From Actinomycetota bacterium (lineage in GTDB: Bacteria > Actinomycetota > Actinomycetes > Mycobacteriales > Pseudonocardiaceae): 64,000 nucleotides of DNA. Location of the stretch: the NCBI GenBank assembly GCA_021324675.1, contig JAJPIR010000278.1:1-64000 (forward strand), in the 5' to 3' direction. This document shows positions 25,410-35,899 of this stretch, piece by piece. The notes beneath the pieces are model-generated. The model saw only the letters and a list, made by a program, of their open reading frames with translations, made no database searches and was not told where the DNA came from. Position 1 is the stretch's first letter. Each line of letters begins with the position of its first letter. Position numbers and translations under genes: made by a program.

Positions 25410-26927
25410 GTGAGTACCGGAACCATCGACACCGATTTCCTCGCCTTGCCGTTGCGGTCGCTGGCTGATGCAGCTCTCGAACGAGCGCGCGAGCTCGGCG
25501 CCGAGCACGCTGACGTGCGGATCGAGCGGATCACTGGGCAGCTGCTGCGGCTGCGCGATGGGGCCGTGGCCACTATGCAGGACTCGACCACCATCGGGCT
25601 GGCTGTCCGGGTGATCGTTGAGGGCACCTGGGGGTTCGCCTCCCATCTCGAGCTGACCCCCACCTCCGCGGTGACCACCGCGCAGCGGGCCGTCGAGGTG
25701 GCCCGCACGCTGCGGCCGCTCAACGCCGAACGGGTAGAGCTGGCCGGGGAGCCCGTCCATGCTGGCGTGGTGTGGGCCGGCGGTCACGAGATCGACCCGT
25801 TTTCGGTGCCGTTGAGCGAGAAGGTGGCGTTGCTGTCGGAGTGGTCTCACCGGCTGCTGGCCACCGACGGTATCGACCACACCGACGTGATCTTCCGAGC
25901 AGGGAGGGAGACCAAGTTCTACGCCGACTCCGACGGCACCAGCACCACCCAGCAGCGGGTCCGCATGCACCCCTCGGTCACCGCGATCGCGGTGGACCAG
26001 GCGGCGGGATTGTTCGAGACTATGCGGACCTGCGCTCCGCCGACCGCCCGCGGCTGGGAATACCTGGCCGGCAACACCGTGTGGGACTGGGACAGCGAGC
26101 TGGCGCAGCTCCCGGAGTGGCTGGCTGAGAAGGTCAAGGCGCCCAGCGTGGCGCCCGGCCGGTACGACCTGGTGATCGACCCCACCAACCTGTGGCTGAC
26201 CATCCATGAGTCGATCGGGCACGCCACCGAGTACGACCGGGCAATCGGCTACGAAGCTGCCTACGCCGGGTCATCGTTCGCCACCCCGGACAAGCTGGGC
26301 ACCCTGCATTACGGCTCGCCGATCATGCATGTCACCGGCGATCGCACGTACCCGCACGGCCTGGCCACCATCGGCTACGACGACGACGGGGTGGCCACTT
26401 CACAATGGGACTTGGTACGCGACGGGACACTGGTGGGCTACCAGACCGATCGGGTGTTCGCCCGGCGCCTCGGGTTGGAGCGCTCGGCGGGGTGCGCGTA
26501 TGCCGACTCCCCGCACCACGTCCCCATCCAGCGCATGGCCAACGTATCGCTGCAGCCGGACTCGACGTCCGACACCTCCACTGCGGAGCTGATCTCCGGG
26601 GTGCAACGCGGCATCTATATCGTCGGCGACCGTTCGTGGTCGATCGACATGCAACGCTACAACTTCCAGTTCACCGGCCAGCGCTTCTACCGCATCGAGA
26701 ACGGCGCGCTGGCCGGACAGCTCCGCGATGTCGCCTACCAGTCCACCACGACTGATTTCTGGGGCGCCATGGAAGCGGTGGGTGGCCCCTCGACATGGGT
26801 GCTGGGCGGTGCGATCAACTGCGGCAAGGCGCAACCCGGCCAGGTCGCGGCGGTCAGCCACGGGTGCCCGTCGGCGCTGTTCCGCGACATCAACGTGCTC
26901 AACGCCCGCGAGGAGGCCGGCGAGTGA
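25410..26927 (+). CDS. tldD: TldD family metalloprotease
   Basis: 505 aa, GTG start. TldD is the catalytic subunit of the TldD/TldE heterodimer, which degrades unfolded peptides and cleaves leader peptides (for example microcin B17). The zinc site is in LWLTIHESIGHATEYDRA. ADVRIERITGQLLRLRDGAV at the N-terminus is typical. The C-terminus has GGPSTWVLGGAINCGKAQPG and SHGCPSALF. The GTG fits the usual N-terminus and family length. tldE overlaps its stop. Confidence 0.92.
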   Translation: MSTGTIDTDFLALPLRSLADAALERARELGAEHADVRIERITGQLLRLRDGAVATMQDSTTIGLAVRVIVEGTWGFASHLELTPTSAVTTAQRAVEVARTLRPLNAERVELAGEPVHAGVVWAGGHEIDPFSVPLSEKVALLSEWSHRLLATDGIDHTDVIFRAGRETKFYADSDGTSTTQQRVRMHPSVTAIAVDQAAGLFETMRTCAPPTARGWEYLAGNTVWDWDSELAQLPEWLAEKVKAPSVAPGRYDLVIDPTNLWLTIHESIGHATEYDRAIGYEAAYAGSSFATPDKLGTLHYGSPIMHVTGDRTYPHGLATIGYDDDGVATSQWDLVRDGTLVGYQTDRVFARRLGLERSAGCAYADSPHHVPIQRMANVSLQPDSTSDTSTAELISGVQRGIYIVGDRSWSIDMQRYNFQFTGQRFYRIENGALAGQLRDVAYQSTTTDFWGAMEAVGGPSTWVLGGAINCGKAQPGQVAAVSHGCPSALFRDINVLNAREEAGE

Positions 26928-28309
26928 TCAGTCCAGACGAGCTGACCACGACCGCGCTGGACGCGTCGAAAGCCGACGGCTGCACCGTGGTGCTCACCGA
27001 TACCAGCGAGGTGAACCTGCGCTGGGCGAACAGCACGATGACCACCAACGGGCACTCCACCACCCGTTCCTTCTCGGTGATCTCCGTGGTGGGCGACTCG
27101 GTCGGCGTGGTCAGCGGCAATGGCGCCGAGCTCGACGAGGTGCGCGCCGTCGTCGCGGCCAGCGAGCAGGCCGCCCGCGAGTCTGGTCCGGCACAGGACG
27201 TGGCACCGCTGGTGGAAGGCGAAGCTGACGGTGATTTCGGCGAACCCGGGGCGGCTACCGAGATCGGCGTGTTCGCCCGGTTGACCGGCGAGCTTGCTGC
27301 GACCTTCGATGGAGCCGGCGAGTCCGGTCGCGGAGAGCTGCTCTACGGCTTCGCCGACCACCGCGTCGAGACCACCTGGCTGGCGTCATCGACCGGGTTA
27401 CGCCGCCGTTGGGTGCAGCCCACCGGGACCATCGAGATCAATGCCAAGATCGCCGACAACCTCGGCCGCAGTGCCTGGGTCGGTGCGTACACTGCCGATT
27501 TCACTGATCTGGACTTCCCCGCTCTCGTCGCGGAGCTACGCCGCCGGCTGTGCTGGTCAAAGCGACAGGTTCAGCTGCCCGCCGGCCGGTACGAGACAAT
27601 CCTGCCGCCCTCTGCGGTCGCGGATCTGATGCTGTACATGGTGTGGTCGATGGACGGCCGCCCGGCGCACGAGGGCCGGTCCGCTTTCGCCGTGCCCGGC
27701 AAGGGACCCGGTGCCACCCGGCTCGGTGAGCAACTCACCGGGCTGCCGCTGACGCTGTCCAGTGATCCCTCGGTGCCCGGGCTGCAGACCGCGCCGTTCT
27801 TGGTGACCACTGCGTCGAGCGACTCGGCCAGCGTGTTCGACAACGGTGCCCCGGTGCATCGGGTGGATTGGCTGCGTAACGGCACGATCAACGCTCTGGC
27901 CTATCCCCGGGCAGCCGCGCAGGAATTCGGTGCCCAATTCACCTCACCAGCAGAGAACCTGATCTTGACCGGGGGCAGCACGGCGCGGACCGACGAGCTG
28001 GTAGCGCGTACCGACCGCGGCTTGTTGCTGACCTGCCTGTGGTACATCCGAGAGGTCGATCCAGTGTCGTTGTTGCTCACCGGGCTGACCCGGGATGGGG
28101 TGTACCTCGTCGAGAGTGGTGAGGTGGTTGGTCAGGTGAACAACTTCCGGTTCAACGAGAGTCCGATCGACCTGATCCGCAGGGTCAGCGAGGTCGGCGC
28201 CACCGAGAGCACCTTGTGCCGGGAATGGAAGGACTGGTTTTCCCGCACCGCGATGGCGCCTTTGCGGATCCCCGACTTCAACATGTCCTCGGTAAGCCAA
28301 GCCAGCTAG
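26924..28309 (+). CDS. tldE: TldE/PmbA family protein
   Basis: 461 aa, GTG start overlapping the tldD stop (GTGA). It is the non-catalytic partner in the TldD/E protease and, as expected, lacks the HExxxH zinc motif. Landmarks are EVNLRWANSTMTTNG near the N-terminus and RHIVQPTGT-like RRWVQPTGTIEINAK in the middle. GLLLTCLWYIREVDPVSLLL and VESGEVVGQVNNFRFNESP near the end are typical. It probably forms a complex with the upstream product. Confidence 0.92.
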   Translation: MISPDELTTTALDASKADGCTVVLTDTSEVNLRWANSTMTTNGHSTTRSFSVISVVGDSVGVVSGNGAELDEVRAVVAASEQAARESGPAQDVAPLVEGEADGDFGEPGAATEIGVFARLTGELAATFDGAGESGRGELLYGFADHRVETTWLASSTGLRRRWVQPTGTIEINAKIADNLGRSAWVGAYTADFTDLDFPALVAELRRRLCWSKRQVQLPAGRYETILPPSAVADLMLYMVWSMDGRPAHEGRSAFAVPGKGPGATRLGEQLTGLPLTLSSDPSVPGLQTAPFLVTTASSDSASVFDNGAPVHRVDWLRNGTINALAYPRAAAQEFGAQFTSPAENLILTGGSTARTDELVARTDRGLLLTCLWYIREVDPVSLLLTGLTRDGVYLVESGEVVGQVNNFRFNESPIDLIRRVSEVGATESTLCREWKDWFSRTAMAPLRIPDFNMSSVSQAS

Positions 28310-28371
28310 CCATAGGCAGCCTTGTCACATTTGCCACATCTGTACCGCCGGGACTGCGTAGGGAGGTCTTG

Positions 28372-28533
28372 GTGGTAGACGAACTTCCGATGGCGAAGCT
28401 GATCAGCGTGCAACGCCAATTCGTATCGGACCGCACTGCTATCGACGTGCCGGTAATACCGTTGGCGGTGTTGCTGGAATCGAAAGCTCTCGGGGCGGCC
28501 GCCGCAGCGCTGGCACGGCACCTGCCCAAGTGA
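28372..28533 (+). CDS. possible 53-aa protein, unknown
   Basis: GTG start preceded by GGGAGG at 6 bases. The peptide begins VVDELPMAKLISVQRQFVSD and ends with an Ala/Leu-rich helix (LESKALGAAAAALARHLPK). There is no family match. It lies between tldE and pckG in a 410-bp gap that otherwise holds only the pckG promoter region. Confidence 0.35.
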   Translation: MVDELPMAKLISVQRQFVSDRTAIDVPVIPLAVLLESKALGAAAAALARHLPK

Positions 28534-28719
28534 GCACCACCACAGGCAGTCTTTTGTGAGGAATTTCTCAAACAAGGGCGCGAGTTCACCTGCCGGACTA
28601 CCGTAGTTTTCGATCCCTTCGACGTCCACCGCCCGTGCCCAGCATGTGGCGGTCCTCGGCGTTCCCGGCGAACGTCGTCGGTCGGATGGGAGCCGGTTGG
28701 CTCACGAAGGAGACGAGCA

Positions 28720-30564
28720 GTGACTATCGCAACCATTCCAGGCCTCGATCAGACCCCTACCCGTCATGCCCAGTTGTGTCAGTGGGTGCGCGAGACCGCT
28801 GAGCTCACCCAGCCCGACCGTATTGAGTGGTGCGACGGATCCGAGCTGGAGTGGCGACGGCTTACCGCGCAGCTGGTCGAGGCCGGCACGTTCACCCGGC
28901 TGCACCGCAAACCGAACTCGTTCTGGGCTGTCTCCGACCCGTCCGACGTGGCCCGGGTGGAGGAGCGCACGTTCATCTGCTCGCGCACGGAGCGAGACTG
29001 CGGGCCCACCAACAACTGGATGCATCCCGACGAGATGAAGCAGATCATGACGGGGCTGTACCGGGGCTGCATGCGCGGCCGGACGATGTACGTGGTGCCC
29101 TTCTGCATGGGTCCGCTGGGCGACCCCGAGCCGAAACTGGGCGTGGAGATCACCGATTCCGCTTACGTGGTGTGCTCGATGCGAATCATGACCCGGATGG
29201 GCGCCGCGGCGCTGCGTAAATTCGTCCGGCCGGATGGCAGTGACGCACCGTTCGTGCCGTGCCTGCACTCGGTGGGATACCCGCTGGAACCCGGCCAGCC
29301 GGACGTGCCCTGGCCGTGCAACGAGACCAAGTACATCAGCCACTTCCCTGAGGAAAGGACGATCTGGAGCTACGGTTCCGGCTACGGCGGTAACTCGTTG
29401 CTGGGCAAGAAGTGCTACGCGTTGCGGATCGCCTCGGTGATGGCGCGCGACGAGGGCTGGCTCGCCGAGCACATGCTCATCCTCAAGCTGACCAGCCCGG
29501 AAGGATCCACTCACTACATCGCCGCCGCGTTCCCGTCGGCTTGTGGCAAGACCAACCTTGCGATGCTCGCGCCGACCATCCCCGGCTGGAAGGCGGAGAC
29601 TCTCGGTGACGACATCGCATGGATGCGGTTCGGGGCCGATGGGCGGCTGTACGCGGTCAATCCCGAAGCCGGGTTTTTCGGGGTGGCCCCGGGCACCAGC
29701 TGGCAGACCAACCCCAACGCCATGCGCACGCTGTCCTTGGGTAATTCGATCTTCACCAACGTCGCGCTCACCGATGACCGGGACATCTGGTGGGAGGGCA
29801 TGGAAGACCAGCCTGAGCACCTCACCTCCTGGCGGCTGGAGGACTGGACACCGGCCAAGGGCGCCGGCGGGCAGCGCGCCGCGCACCCGAACTCGCGGTA
29901 TTGCACGCCGATGGCGCAGTGCCCGATGCTCGCCGACGAGTGGGACGACCCGGCGGGCGTGCCGATCTCGGCGATCCTGTTCGGTGGTCGCCGGGCCAGT
30001 ACGCTTCCCCTGGTCAATGAGGCTTTCGACTGGCAGCACGGGGTGTTCTTGGGCGCCACGCTGTCCAGTGAGAAGACCGCGGCGGCCAGCGGGCCGGTCG
30101 GCCAGGTGCGCCGCGACCCGATGGCGATGCTGCCGTTCATCGGCTACCACGTCGGCGACTACTTCCAGCACTGGATCGACGTGGGCAAGGCGGCTGACGC
30201 CAGCAAGCTGCCGAAGATTTTTTACGTCAACTGGTTCCGCCGCGGTGCTGATGGTCGCTACCTGTGGCCGGGCTTTGGGGAGAACAGCCGGGTGCTCAAG
30301 TGGATCCTGGAGCGGGTCGAGGGCCGTTCCGGGGCGGTTGACACTGCGATCGGCCGGGTGCCCACTCCTGACCAGCTCGACCTGTCCGGCTTGGACATCG
30401 CGGTGGAAGACGTGCGCGCTGCCCTGGCAGTGGACACTGACGAGTGGCGTGCCGAACTGCCCCTTATCGAGCAATGGTTCGCCACGACCGGCGACGCGCT
30501 GCCCACCGCGCTGTGCGACGAACTGCACGCCCTCAAGGTGCGCCTATCCACCGCTACGCGTTGA
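28720..30564 (+). CDS. pckG: phosphoenolpyruvate carboxykinase (GTP)
   Basis: 614 aa, GTG start after AAGGAGAC. Converts oxaloacetate and GTP to phosphoenolpyruvate, the entry step of gluconeogenesis. [19 protein letters not shown] is the kinase-1 P-loop with the reactive Cys. [19 protein letters not shown] is the kinase-2/metal region, and [12 protein letters not shown] binds substrate. The length is normal for the GTP family. It converges on menD, with an 11-base overlap of the 3' ends. Confidence 0.97.
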   Translation: MTIATIPGLDQTPTRHAQLCQWVRETAELTQPDRIEWCDGSELEWRRLTAQLVEAGTFTRLHRKPNSFWAVSDPSDVARVEERTFICSRTERDCGPTNNWMHPDEMKQIMTGLYRGCMRGRTMYVVPFCMGPLGDPEPKLGVEITDSAYVVCSMRIMTRMGAAALRKFVRPDGSDAPFVPCLHSVGYPLEPGQPDVPWPCNETKYISHFPEERTIWSYGSGYGGNSLLGKKCYALRIASVMARDEGWLAEHMLILKLTSPEGSTHYIAAAFPSACGKTNLAMLAPTIPGWKAETLGDDIAWMRFGADGRLYAVNPEAGFFGVAPGTSWQTNPNAMRTLSLGNSIFTNVALTDDRDIWWEGMEDQPEHLTSWRLEDWTPAKGAGGQRAAHPNSRYCTPMAQCPMLADEWDDPAGVPISAILFGGRRASTLPLVNEAFDWQHGVFLGATLSSEKTAAASGPVGQVRRDPMAMLPFIGYHVGDYFQHWIDVGKAADASKLPKIFYVNWFRRGADGRYLWPGFGENSRVLKWILERVEGRSGAVDTAIGRVPTPDQLDLSGLDIAVEDVRAALAVDTDEWRAELPLIEQWFATTGDALPTALCDELHALKVRLSTATR

Positions 30565-32233
30565 GTGCAGCCAGCGCCGCCTTGCTGATCTCACGGCGTA
30601 GCTGCTGCTGGAACGCAGCACTGGCGGCCCGGTCCGTGCGGACCTCGAGGAGTCGGGTGCCGCCACCCTTGAGCGCGCCGGGCAGCTCGTCGGCGCTGGC
30701 CACCCGCTGGTAGTCCCACCCTGCGGCGGCCGCCATGTGGGCGAAGTCGACCCCGTGCGGGGTGCCGAACAGCTTCTCGAACTGGTCCATGCCTGCGTAA
30801 GGGAGGAAGGAGAAGATGCCCCCGCCATCGTTGTTGACGATCGCGATGGTCAGGTCAGGGCGCGGTTCGCCCGGCCCGATGATCAGCCCGTTCTGGTCGT
30901 GAATGGCTGCCAGGTCGCCGAGCATCGCGAAGGAGGGACCACCGCCGGCCGTCTGGTGCGCCAGGGCGGCGCCGATGGCAGTCGAGACACAGCCGTCGAT
31001 GCCACTGACGCCCCGGTTGGCCAGCACCCACGGCCCGGGCCCCGCGCGCATGATCAGGTCGAGGCAACGGATCGGCATGCTGGAGCCGACGAAAAACATC
31101 GCGTTAGGACCAGCCAGTTCAGCCATGTCCTGGGCCAGCCGCAGCTCGGTCAGTTCGGCTTCCTGGCCCAGGATCCGTTCCAATTCCGCGCGCCCGGCCG
31201 CCTCCATGCGCTGCCATGCCCCAAGCCACTCCGATGATTCCCGGACGCTTTTCAGGGCGGGCAAAGTGGGGACGACTTCTCGTGCGGTGCGCGTGGGATC
31301 TGCCCATTGCCCATTCGGATCGACCACAATGTGCCGGATCCGGGGGTAGAGGTTGAGCAGGAATTTGGCCAATCCCGGCTTGCCCACGGTGACCACCAAC
31401 TCGGGACGGTACCTGTCGACGATCTCTGGGGTCGCGACGAGCTGGCTGTATGTTGTGACCGCGTTGGGGCCGAGACGGGCCCCGCTCATCGGCTCGGCGA
31501 AAAGGGGCCAGCCGGCTGCTTGTGCGAAAGCAACTGCCCGATCGGGCTGCCCAGCACCGTCTCCCACCACAAGAATGCCTCGCTGTGGCGGGTTCACCAA
31601 TTCGTCCACCGTTTCGGCCACCGCGGAAACCGGGTGTAGCACTGTCCACGGTTGACCGTCGGGTCGCCCCTCCAACGGTTCTGGCCATTCCTCGTCGGCG
31701 AGATCGTGGACCAGCGGCTCCCGGAACGGCACGTTGAGATGGACGGGGCCGTTGCCGGTAGCGGCCGCGAGGGCACGGCAGATCACCGACCGCCAGTAGG
31801 CGACCGAACCGGGCCGGGCCTCGGCAACACCCAACTCCGTGAAAAAGCCAATGGCATCCCCGTACAGCTTGATCTGGTCGATGGTCTGGTTGGCGCCGGT
31901 ACCACGCAGCTCGGGCGGCCGGTCCGCGGTCAGCACGATGAGGCTGACCTTCGAGTGGGCGGCTTCGAGCACGGCGGGGTGGAAGTTGGCCGCGGCGGTA
32001 CCCGAGGTGCACACAACCGGCACCGGGGTGCCCGATGCCTTGGCCAAGCCGAGTGCCAGGAAGGCGGCTGAGCGCTCATCGATGCGCACATGGAGCCGGA
32101 TCCCCGGATGGTTGGCGAAGGAGATCGCCAACGGCGCCGACCGCGAACCCGGAGCGATCACCGCATCGGTCACCCCGCCCCGCGCCAGTTCGTCTACGAG
32201 CACGCGAGCCAGCGCCGTTCCTGGATTGAGCAA
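30554..32233 (-). CDS. menD: SEPHCHC synthase (menaquinone biosynthesis)
   Basis: 559 aa, thiamine-diphosphate enzyme joining 2-oxoglutarate to isochorismate. [19 protein letters not shown] and [17 protein letters not shown] (with the cofactor-activating Glu) open the protein. [20 protein letters not shown] is the MenD signature. [16 protein letters not shown] and [15 protein letters not shown] form the Mg/ThDP site. No other men gene is adjacent. Confidence 0.96.
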   Translation of the reverse strand: MLNPGTALARVLVDELARGGVTDAVIAPGSRSAPLAISFANHPGIRLHVRIDERSAAFLALGLAKASGTPVPVVCTSGTAAANFHPAVLEAAHSKVSLIVLTADRPPELRGTGANQTIDQIKLYGDAIGFFTELGVAEARPGSVAYWRSVICRALAAATGNGPVHLNVPFREPLVHDLADEEWPEPLEGRPDGQPWTVLHPVSAVAETVDELVNPPQRGILVVGDGAGQPDRAVAFAQAAGWPLFAEPMSGARLGPNAVTTYSQLVATPEIVDRYRPELVVTVGKPGLAKFLLNLYPRIRHIVVDPNGQWADPTRTAREVVPTLPALKSVRESSEWLGAWQRMEAAGRAELERILGQEAELTELRLAQDMAELAGPNAMFFVGSSMPIRCLDLIMRAGPGPWVLANRGVSGIDGCVSTAIGAALAHQTAGGGPSFAMLGDLAAIHDQNGLIIGPGEPRPDLTIAIVNNDGGGIFSFLPYAGMDQFEKLFGTPHGVDFAHMAAAAGWDYQRVASADELPGALKGGGTRLLEVRTDRAASAAFQQQLRREISKAALAALNA

Positions 32234-32533
32234 GACTGATGCCTCCTTGACAGCGCGCGGTCACAGAAATGGACCTACCAAGGCTAACGAGAACTAATGG
32301 ATAGGGATCGGTGACGTACCTGTGGTATTCGAGTTTCTCGGACTCGCCCCACTGCCTGGCCGGCGGGCTACGTGCTGTGGTCGAAAGGTCACTGCTGGGT
32401 TGATCACCGATCGGGGTGCCTTCGTGGTTGTGCGGGACCGTTGCACGCTGGCGGCTCGCCTTCGCCGCAGGCCAGCAGGAAGTACACGAACGGCCCTGCG
32501 TGGCCGGTCAAGGGCATTGAGCATAATGTCGGG

Positions 32534-32743
32534 ATGCCGCCCCGCTCGCCGTCGCAGCGCTGGAGCAATTGGAATCTGTTGCTGCTCGTGCCGCTATTGA
32601 TGCTGATTACTCCGGTATACAACCGTATCGAACCGCGCGTACTGGGCTTTCCGTTCTTTTACTGGTATCAATTTATCTGGATTCCGATCGCGGTGTTGTG
32701 CACCATCGTCGTGTACCTGAAAACGCAAGGTGATCGACGATGA
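32534..32743 (+). CDS. DUF3311 protein
   Basis: 69 aa with two membrane helices (about residues 13-28 and 38-62) and the conserved end FPFFYWYQFIWIPIAVLCT. DUF3311 proteins are nearly always encoded directly before a sodium/solute symporter, as here (ATGA overlap), and are presumed accessory subunits. The ATG at 32534 has a GTCGGG weak ribosome site, and longer in-frame starts do not fit the family length. Confidence 0.88.
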   Translation: MPPRSPSQRWSNWNLLLLVPLLMLITPVYNRIEPRVLGFPFFYWYQFIWIPIAVLCTIVVYLKTQGDRR

Positions 32744-34386
32744 ACCCACAGTGGACCGAGATTACCGTCTTCGCTGCGCTGTTTGGCCTCGTCACCGTGC
32801 TTGGTTTTATCGCGGTGCGGTGGGGGCAGCCGACCAGGCTGGACCATCTGGACGAATGGGGGCTCGCCGGCCGCAAGTTCGGCTCGTGGATCACCTGGTT
32901 CCTTATCGGCGGCGATCTTTACACCGCTTACACCTTCGTCGCCGTCCCGGCGCTGGTGTTCAGTGCAGGTGCGCTGGGTTTGTTCGCGCTGCCCTACACG
33001 GTCATTGCCTACCCGCTGGTGTTTCTGCCGTTGCTGCGAATGTGGTCGGTATCCCGGGTGCACGGGTACGTCACACCCGCTGACTTCGTGCAGGGCCGCT
33101 ACGGCTCGCCGACGCTCACCCTGGTCGTGGCGGTCACCGGGATCGTCGCGACGATGCCCTACATCGCGCTGCAGCTGGCCGGGCTGGAAGCGGTGCTGCG
33201 CACGATGGGGCTTAACGGCACCGGCCTCCTCGGGCACCTGCCGTTGATCGTGGCCTTCGTCATCCTCGCCGCCTATACCTACCGGTCCGGCTTGCGCGCT
33301 CCGGCGCTGATCGCCTTCGTCAAGGACGTACTCATCTACCTGGTGATCGCGGTGGCGGTGCTGTACCTGCCGGCCAGGCTCGGCGGCTGGGACAGCATCT
33401 TCAGCGCTGCGGACACGAAGTTCGCCAAAACGGCGACAACCGCTGACGGGCTGCTGCTCAACGCCAACAACCAGCTGCAATTCGCCACACTGGCATTCGG
33501 CTCCGCGCTGGCGCTGTTCTTGTACCCGCACTCGGTAACCGGGGTGCTGGCCTCCCGCAGCCGAGACGTCATCAAGCGCAACATGTCGGCGCTACCCGCG
33601 TACTCGCTGCTGCTCGGGCTGATCGCGCTGCTCGGGTACGTGGCGGTCGCCGCGAATACGCGGCCGATCGTCAACGGGGCCACCGGCCGGCCGGACTCCA
33701 ACACGATCGTCCCGGTCCTGTTCAACAGCCAGTTCCCGGACTGGTTCGCCGGCATTGCCTACGCTGCCATCGGGATCGGTGCGCTGGTGCCGGCGGCGAT
33801 CATGTCGATCGCCGCGGCCAACCTGTGGACCCGCAACATCTACAAGGCTTACCTGCGTCGCGATGCCGACTCCCGGGCCGAGGCGCAGCAGGCCAAGCTG
33901 GCCTCCCTGGTGGTGAAGTTCGGTGCGGTGCTGTTCATCGTCGTCATCGATCCCCAGTACGCGATCGACCTGCAGCTGATCGGCGGTGTGATCATCTTGC
34001 AGACACTGCCTATAGTGGCCATCGCGCTGTACACGCGCTGGTTCCATATCTGGGGATTGCTCGCCGGATGGGTAGCCGGTATGGGATGGGGGCTGGTCAT
34101 GCTCTACGGCATCCCCAATCCTGCGACCGGGAGGCAGCACTTCGGCGGCTCCGCACTCGCGCTGGGCAAGTTGTCGATCGCTGGGTGGCACCCCTTCGCC
34201 GGTTCGCTGACGCAGATCTACGTGGGGTTTGTTGCGCTCATCGGCAACCTCGTCGTGGCGGTGGTGGTGACGATCGTGGCGCGCCGGCTACGCCTGTTCA
34301 ACGGCACTGATGAGACCGACCTAGCCGACTACCACGAAGACGAAGGCTCTCCCCGCCTAGCCCCCATCGCCAACATGCTCCGCTGA
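32740..34386 (+). CDS. sodium:solute symporter (MctP-like)
   Basis: 548 aa, SSS family with about 13 membrane helices. DEWGLAGRKFGSWITWFLIG, the YVTPADFVQGRYGSP loop and the TM8-9 segment YAAIGIGALVPAAIMSIAAA fit monocarboxylate permeases of the MctP branch, which move lactate, pyruvate or alanine. The substrate is inferred from the branch. It overlaps the DUF3311 gene by four bases. A nested palindrome lies 12 bases after the stop. Confidence 0.88.
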   Translation: MNPQWTEITVFAALFGLVTVLGFIAVRWGQPTRLDHLDEWGLAGRKFGSWITWFLIGGDLYTAYTFVAVPALVFSAGALGLFALPYTVIAYPLVFLPLLRMWSVSRVHGYVTPADFVQGRYGSPTLTLVVAVTGIVATMPYIALQLAGLEAVLRTMGLNGTGLLGHLPLIVAFVILAAYTYRSGLRAPALIAFVKDVLIYLVIAVAVLYLPARLGGWDSIFSAADTKFAKTATTADGLLLNANNQLQFATLAFGSALALFLYPHSVTGVLASRSRDVIKRNMSALPAYSLLLGLIALLGYVAVAANTRPIVNGATGRPDSNTIVPVLFNSQFPDWFAGIAYAAIGIGALVPAAIMSIAAANLWTRNIYKAYLRRDADSRAEAQQAKLASLVVKFGAVLFIVVIDPQYAIDLQLIGGVIILQTLPIVAIALYTRWFHIWGLLAGWVAGMGWGLVMLYGIPNPATGRQHFGGSALALGKLSIAGWHPFAGSLTQIYVGFVALIGNLVVAVVVTIVARRLRLFNGTDETDLADYHEDEGSPRLAPIANMLR

Positions 34387-34398
34387 GCCCTGCTTTCC

Positions 34399-34462
34399 CG
34401 CAGTCTGGATGCAGACTGCTGTTATCGAGCCCCTGGAAGCAGCAGTCTGCATCCAGACTGCG
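34399..34462. repeat. nested palindrome, copy 3
   Basis: Arms starting CGCAGTCTGGATGCAGACTG and ending with the reverse complement are separated by a 14-base variable centre. It lies between the symporter stop and the lipoprotein gene. Confidence 0.95.
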
Positions 34463-34518
34463 ATCGGTTGGCGTGGCGCGGCGCACCGGAGGCACAGGGA
34501 TGGCATGCTGCGCGAGGT

Positions 34519-34944
34519 ATGAGAGTGTGGACCGTCGTGGCCAGTGTCGGCATCGCCAGTGTGGGGATGCTGGCAGTGGCGTGCACAGGGACCCCCAGCC
34601 CGACCGACGTAAGGTCCTCGCCTGGCCGGACCGTCACGCCGCAGGTGCCGACGACGACTCCATCACCCGCTCTCGGGGAAAGCTGGCTGCGGCTGTCGCC
34701 GCAGGAAGGGTTGCGGAACGCGACGGTGAAGCTCGATGTGGCCTGCCTTGATGACCTTGGTGCGGTCCGCTCGCCGGTGCTTGATGTCGGTGCGCTGCAG
34801 CCAGACCCCAACGGTCACCAGCCATGGCACCTGTTCGGAACCGCCACCGTGCGCCCGGATGCGCCTGTGGGAGCCTTCCCCGTGTCCGCTACCTGCGGCG
34901 TGCGGCAGCTCACCGCCACGTTTACCGTCGTACCGCACCCCTAA
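34519..34944 (+). CDS. lipoprotein of unknown function
   Basis: 141 aa. Signal peptide MRVWTVVASVGIASVGMLAVAC has a lipobox (LAVAC, Cys22). A Thr/Pro/Ser-rich linker of about 35 residues follows, then a beta-rich domain of about 85 residues with two Cys (ACLDD and ATCGVRQ) that may pair. It would be anchored outside the cytoplasmic membrane. I do not recognise the domain. The start ATG at 34519 is set by the signal peptide. Confidence 0.78.
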   Translation: MRVWTVVASVGIASVGMLAVACTGTPSPTDVRSSPGRTVTPQVPTTTPSPALGESWLRLSPQEGLRNATVKLDVACLDDLGAVRSPVLDVGALQPDPNGHQPWHLFGTATVRPDAPVGAFPVSATCGVRQLTATFTVVPHP

Positions 34945-34985
34945 TCAGCGTGTGCCCCGGGGCAGAACGCGGATAATGAGTACCG

Positions 34986-35651
34986 GTGGACAGAGGTAGT
35001 GAGGTCTTCGTCGATCGAGCTGACGCAGGCCGGCAGCTGGGTGAGCGGCTGCGGTACCTGAGGGACCCCGACGCGGCCGCAGACCTGGTGGTGCTGGGCC
35101 TGCCGCGCGGCGGCGTCCAGGTGGCGGCGGAGGTGGCAGCTGCCCTCGACGCCCCGTTGGACGTCATCCTCGTCCGCAAACTCGGTGTCCCGTCGATGCC
35201 CGAGCTGGCTATGGGCGCCATCGGTGAAGGTGGCGTGCGGATCGTGCTCCCCGAGACGGTCCGCCGGGCAGGTGTCACGCCGGAGGCGTTCGACGACGTG
35301 GAACGCCGGGAGCGAGCTGAGCTCCAGCGCCGTGCCGAGCGGTTCCGCGGTGATCGGCCCCGGATCCCGCTCGCCGGGCGTACCGCCATCGTGGTCGATG
35401 ACGGCATCGCGACCGGGTCAACCGCACGGGCTGCCTGCCAGGTTGCTCGGGCTCAGGGCGCGGCGCGAGTGGTGCTGGCTGTCCCAGTGGCACCTGCCGA
35501 TTGGGTCCGCGCGCTATCCGACGCCGCCGACGAGTTCGTTGCGTTGATCACACCACCGCAGCTGCAAGCGATCGGCATGTGGTATTCAGATTTCTCGCAG
35601 AGTTCCGACGACGAGGTCGTTACCACGTTGCGCAGTGCAATCCAGCGTTGA
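34986..35651 (+). CDS. phosphoribosyltransferase family protein
   Basis: 221 aa, GTG start. VFVDRADAGRQLGERLRYLR, VVLGLPRGGVQVAAEVAAAL and the PRPP loop TAIVVDDGIATGSTARAA define the stand-alone type I PRTase group often fused or linked to dienelactone hydrolases. A hood domain lies between (residues 70-120). The base acted on is unknown. Confidence 0.88.
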   Translation: MDRGSEVFVDRADAGRQLGERLRYLRDPDAAADLVVLGLPRGGVQVAAEVAAALDAPLDVILVRKLGVPSMPELAMGAIGEGGVRIVLPETVRRAGVTPEAFDDVERRERAELQRRAERFRGDRPRIPLAGRTAIVVDDGIATGSTARAACQVARAQGAARVVLAVPVAPADWVRALSDAADEFVALITPPQLQAIGMWYSDFSQSSDDEVVTTLRSAIQR

Positions 35652-35899
35652 GCCATTCTCTTTTCGATGTATTCGCAAGTAACCTCATCCGATACCGTTT
35701 TGTGTGTGCCGGGTTCGCGCCCATGCCGGGCTCGCCGCGCTCAACGCCGGTCGTTGCGCCGGATCTGGCGTCGCGAAAGGTCACCGTTCTGGTTACCCAT
35801 TGACCATTGGGCTGGTCATCGTGGAGACGCTGGCCCTCGGCGGTTTGCCGGTTGGTGGATGGGCTGGCATCTGTAGCGCATCCAGTTACGGTGGGCGTT

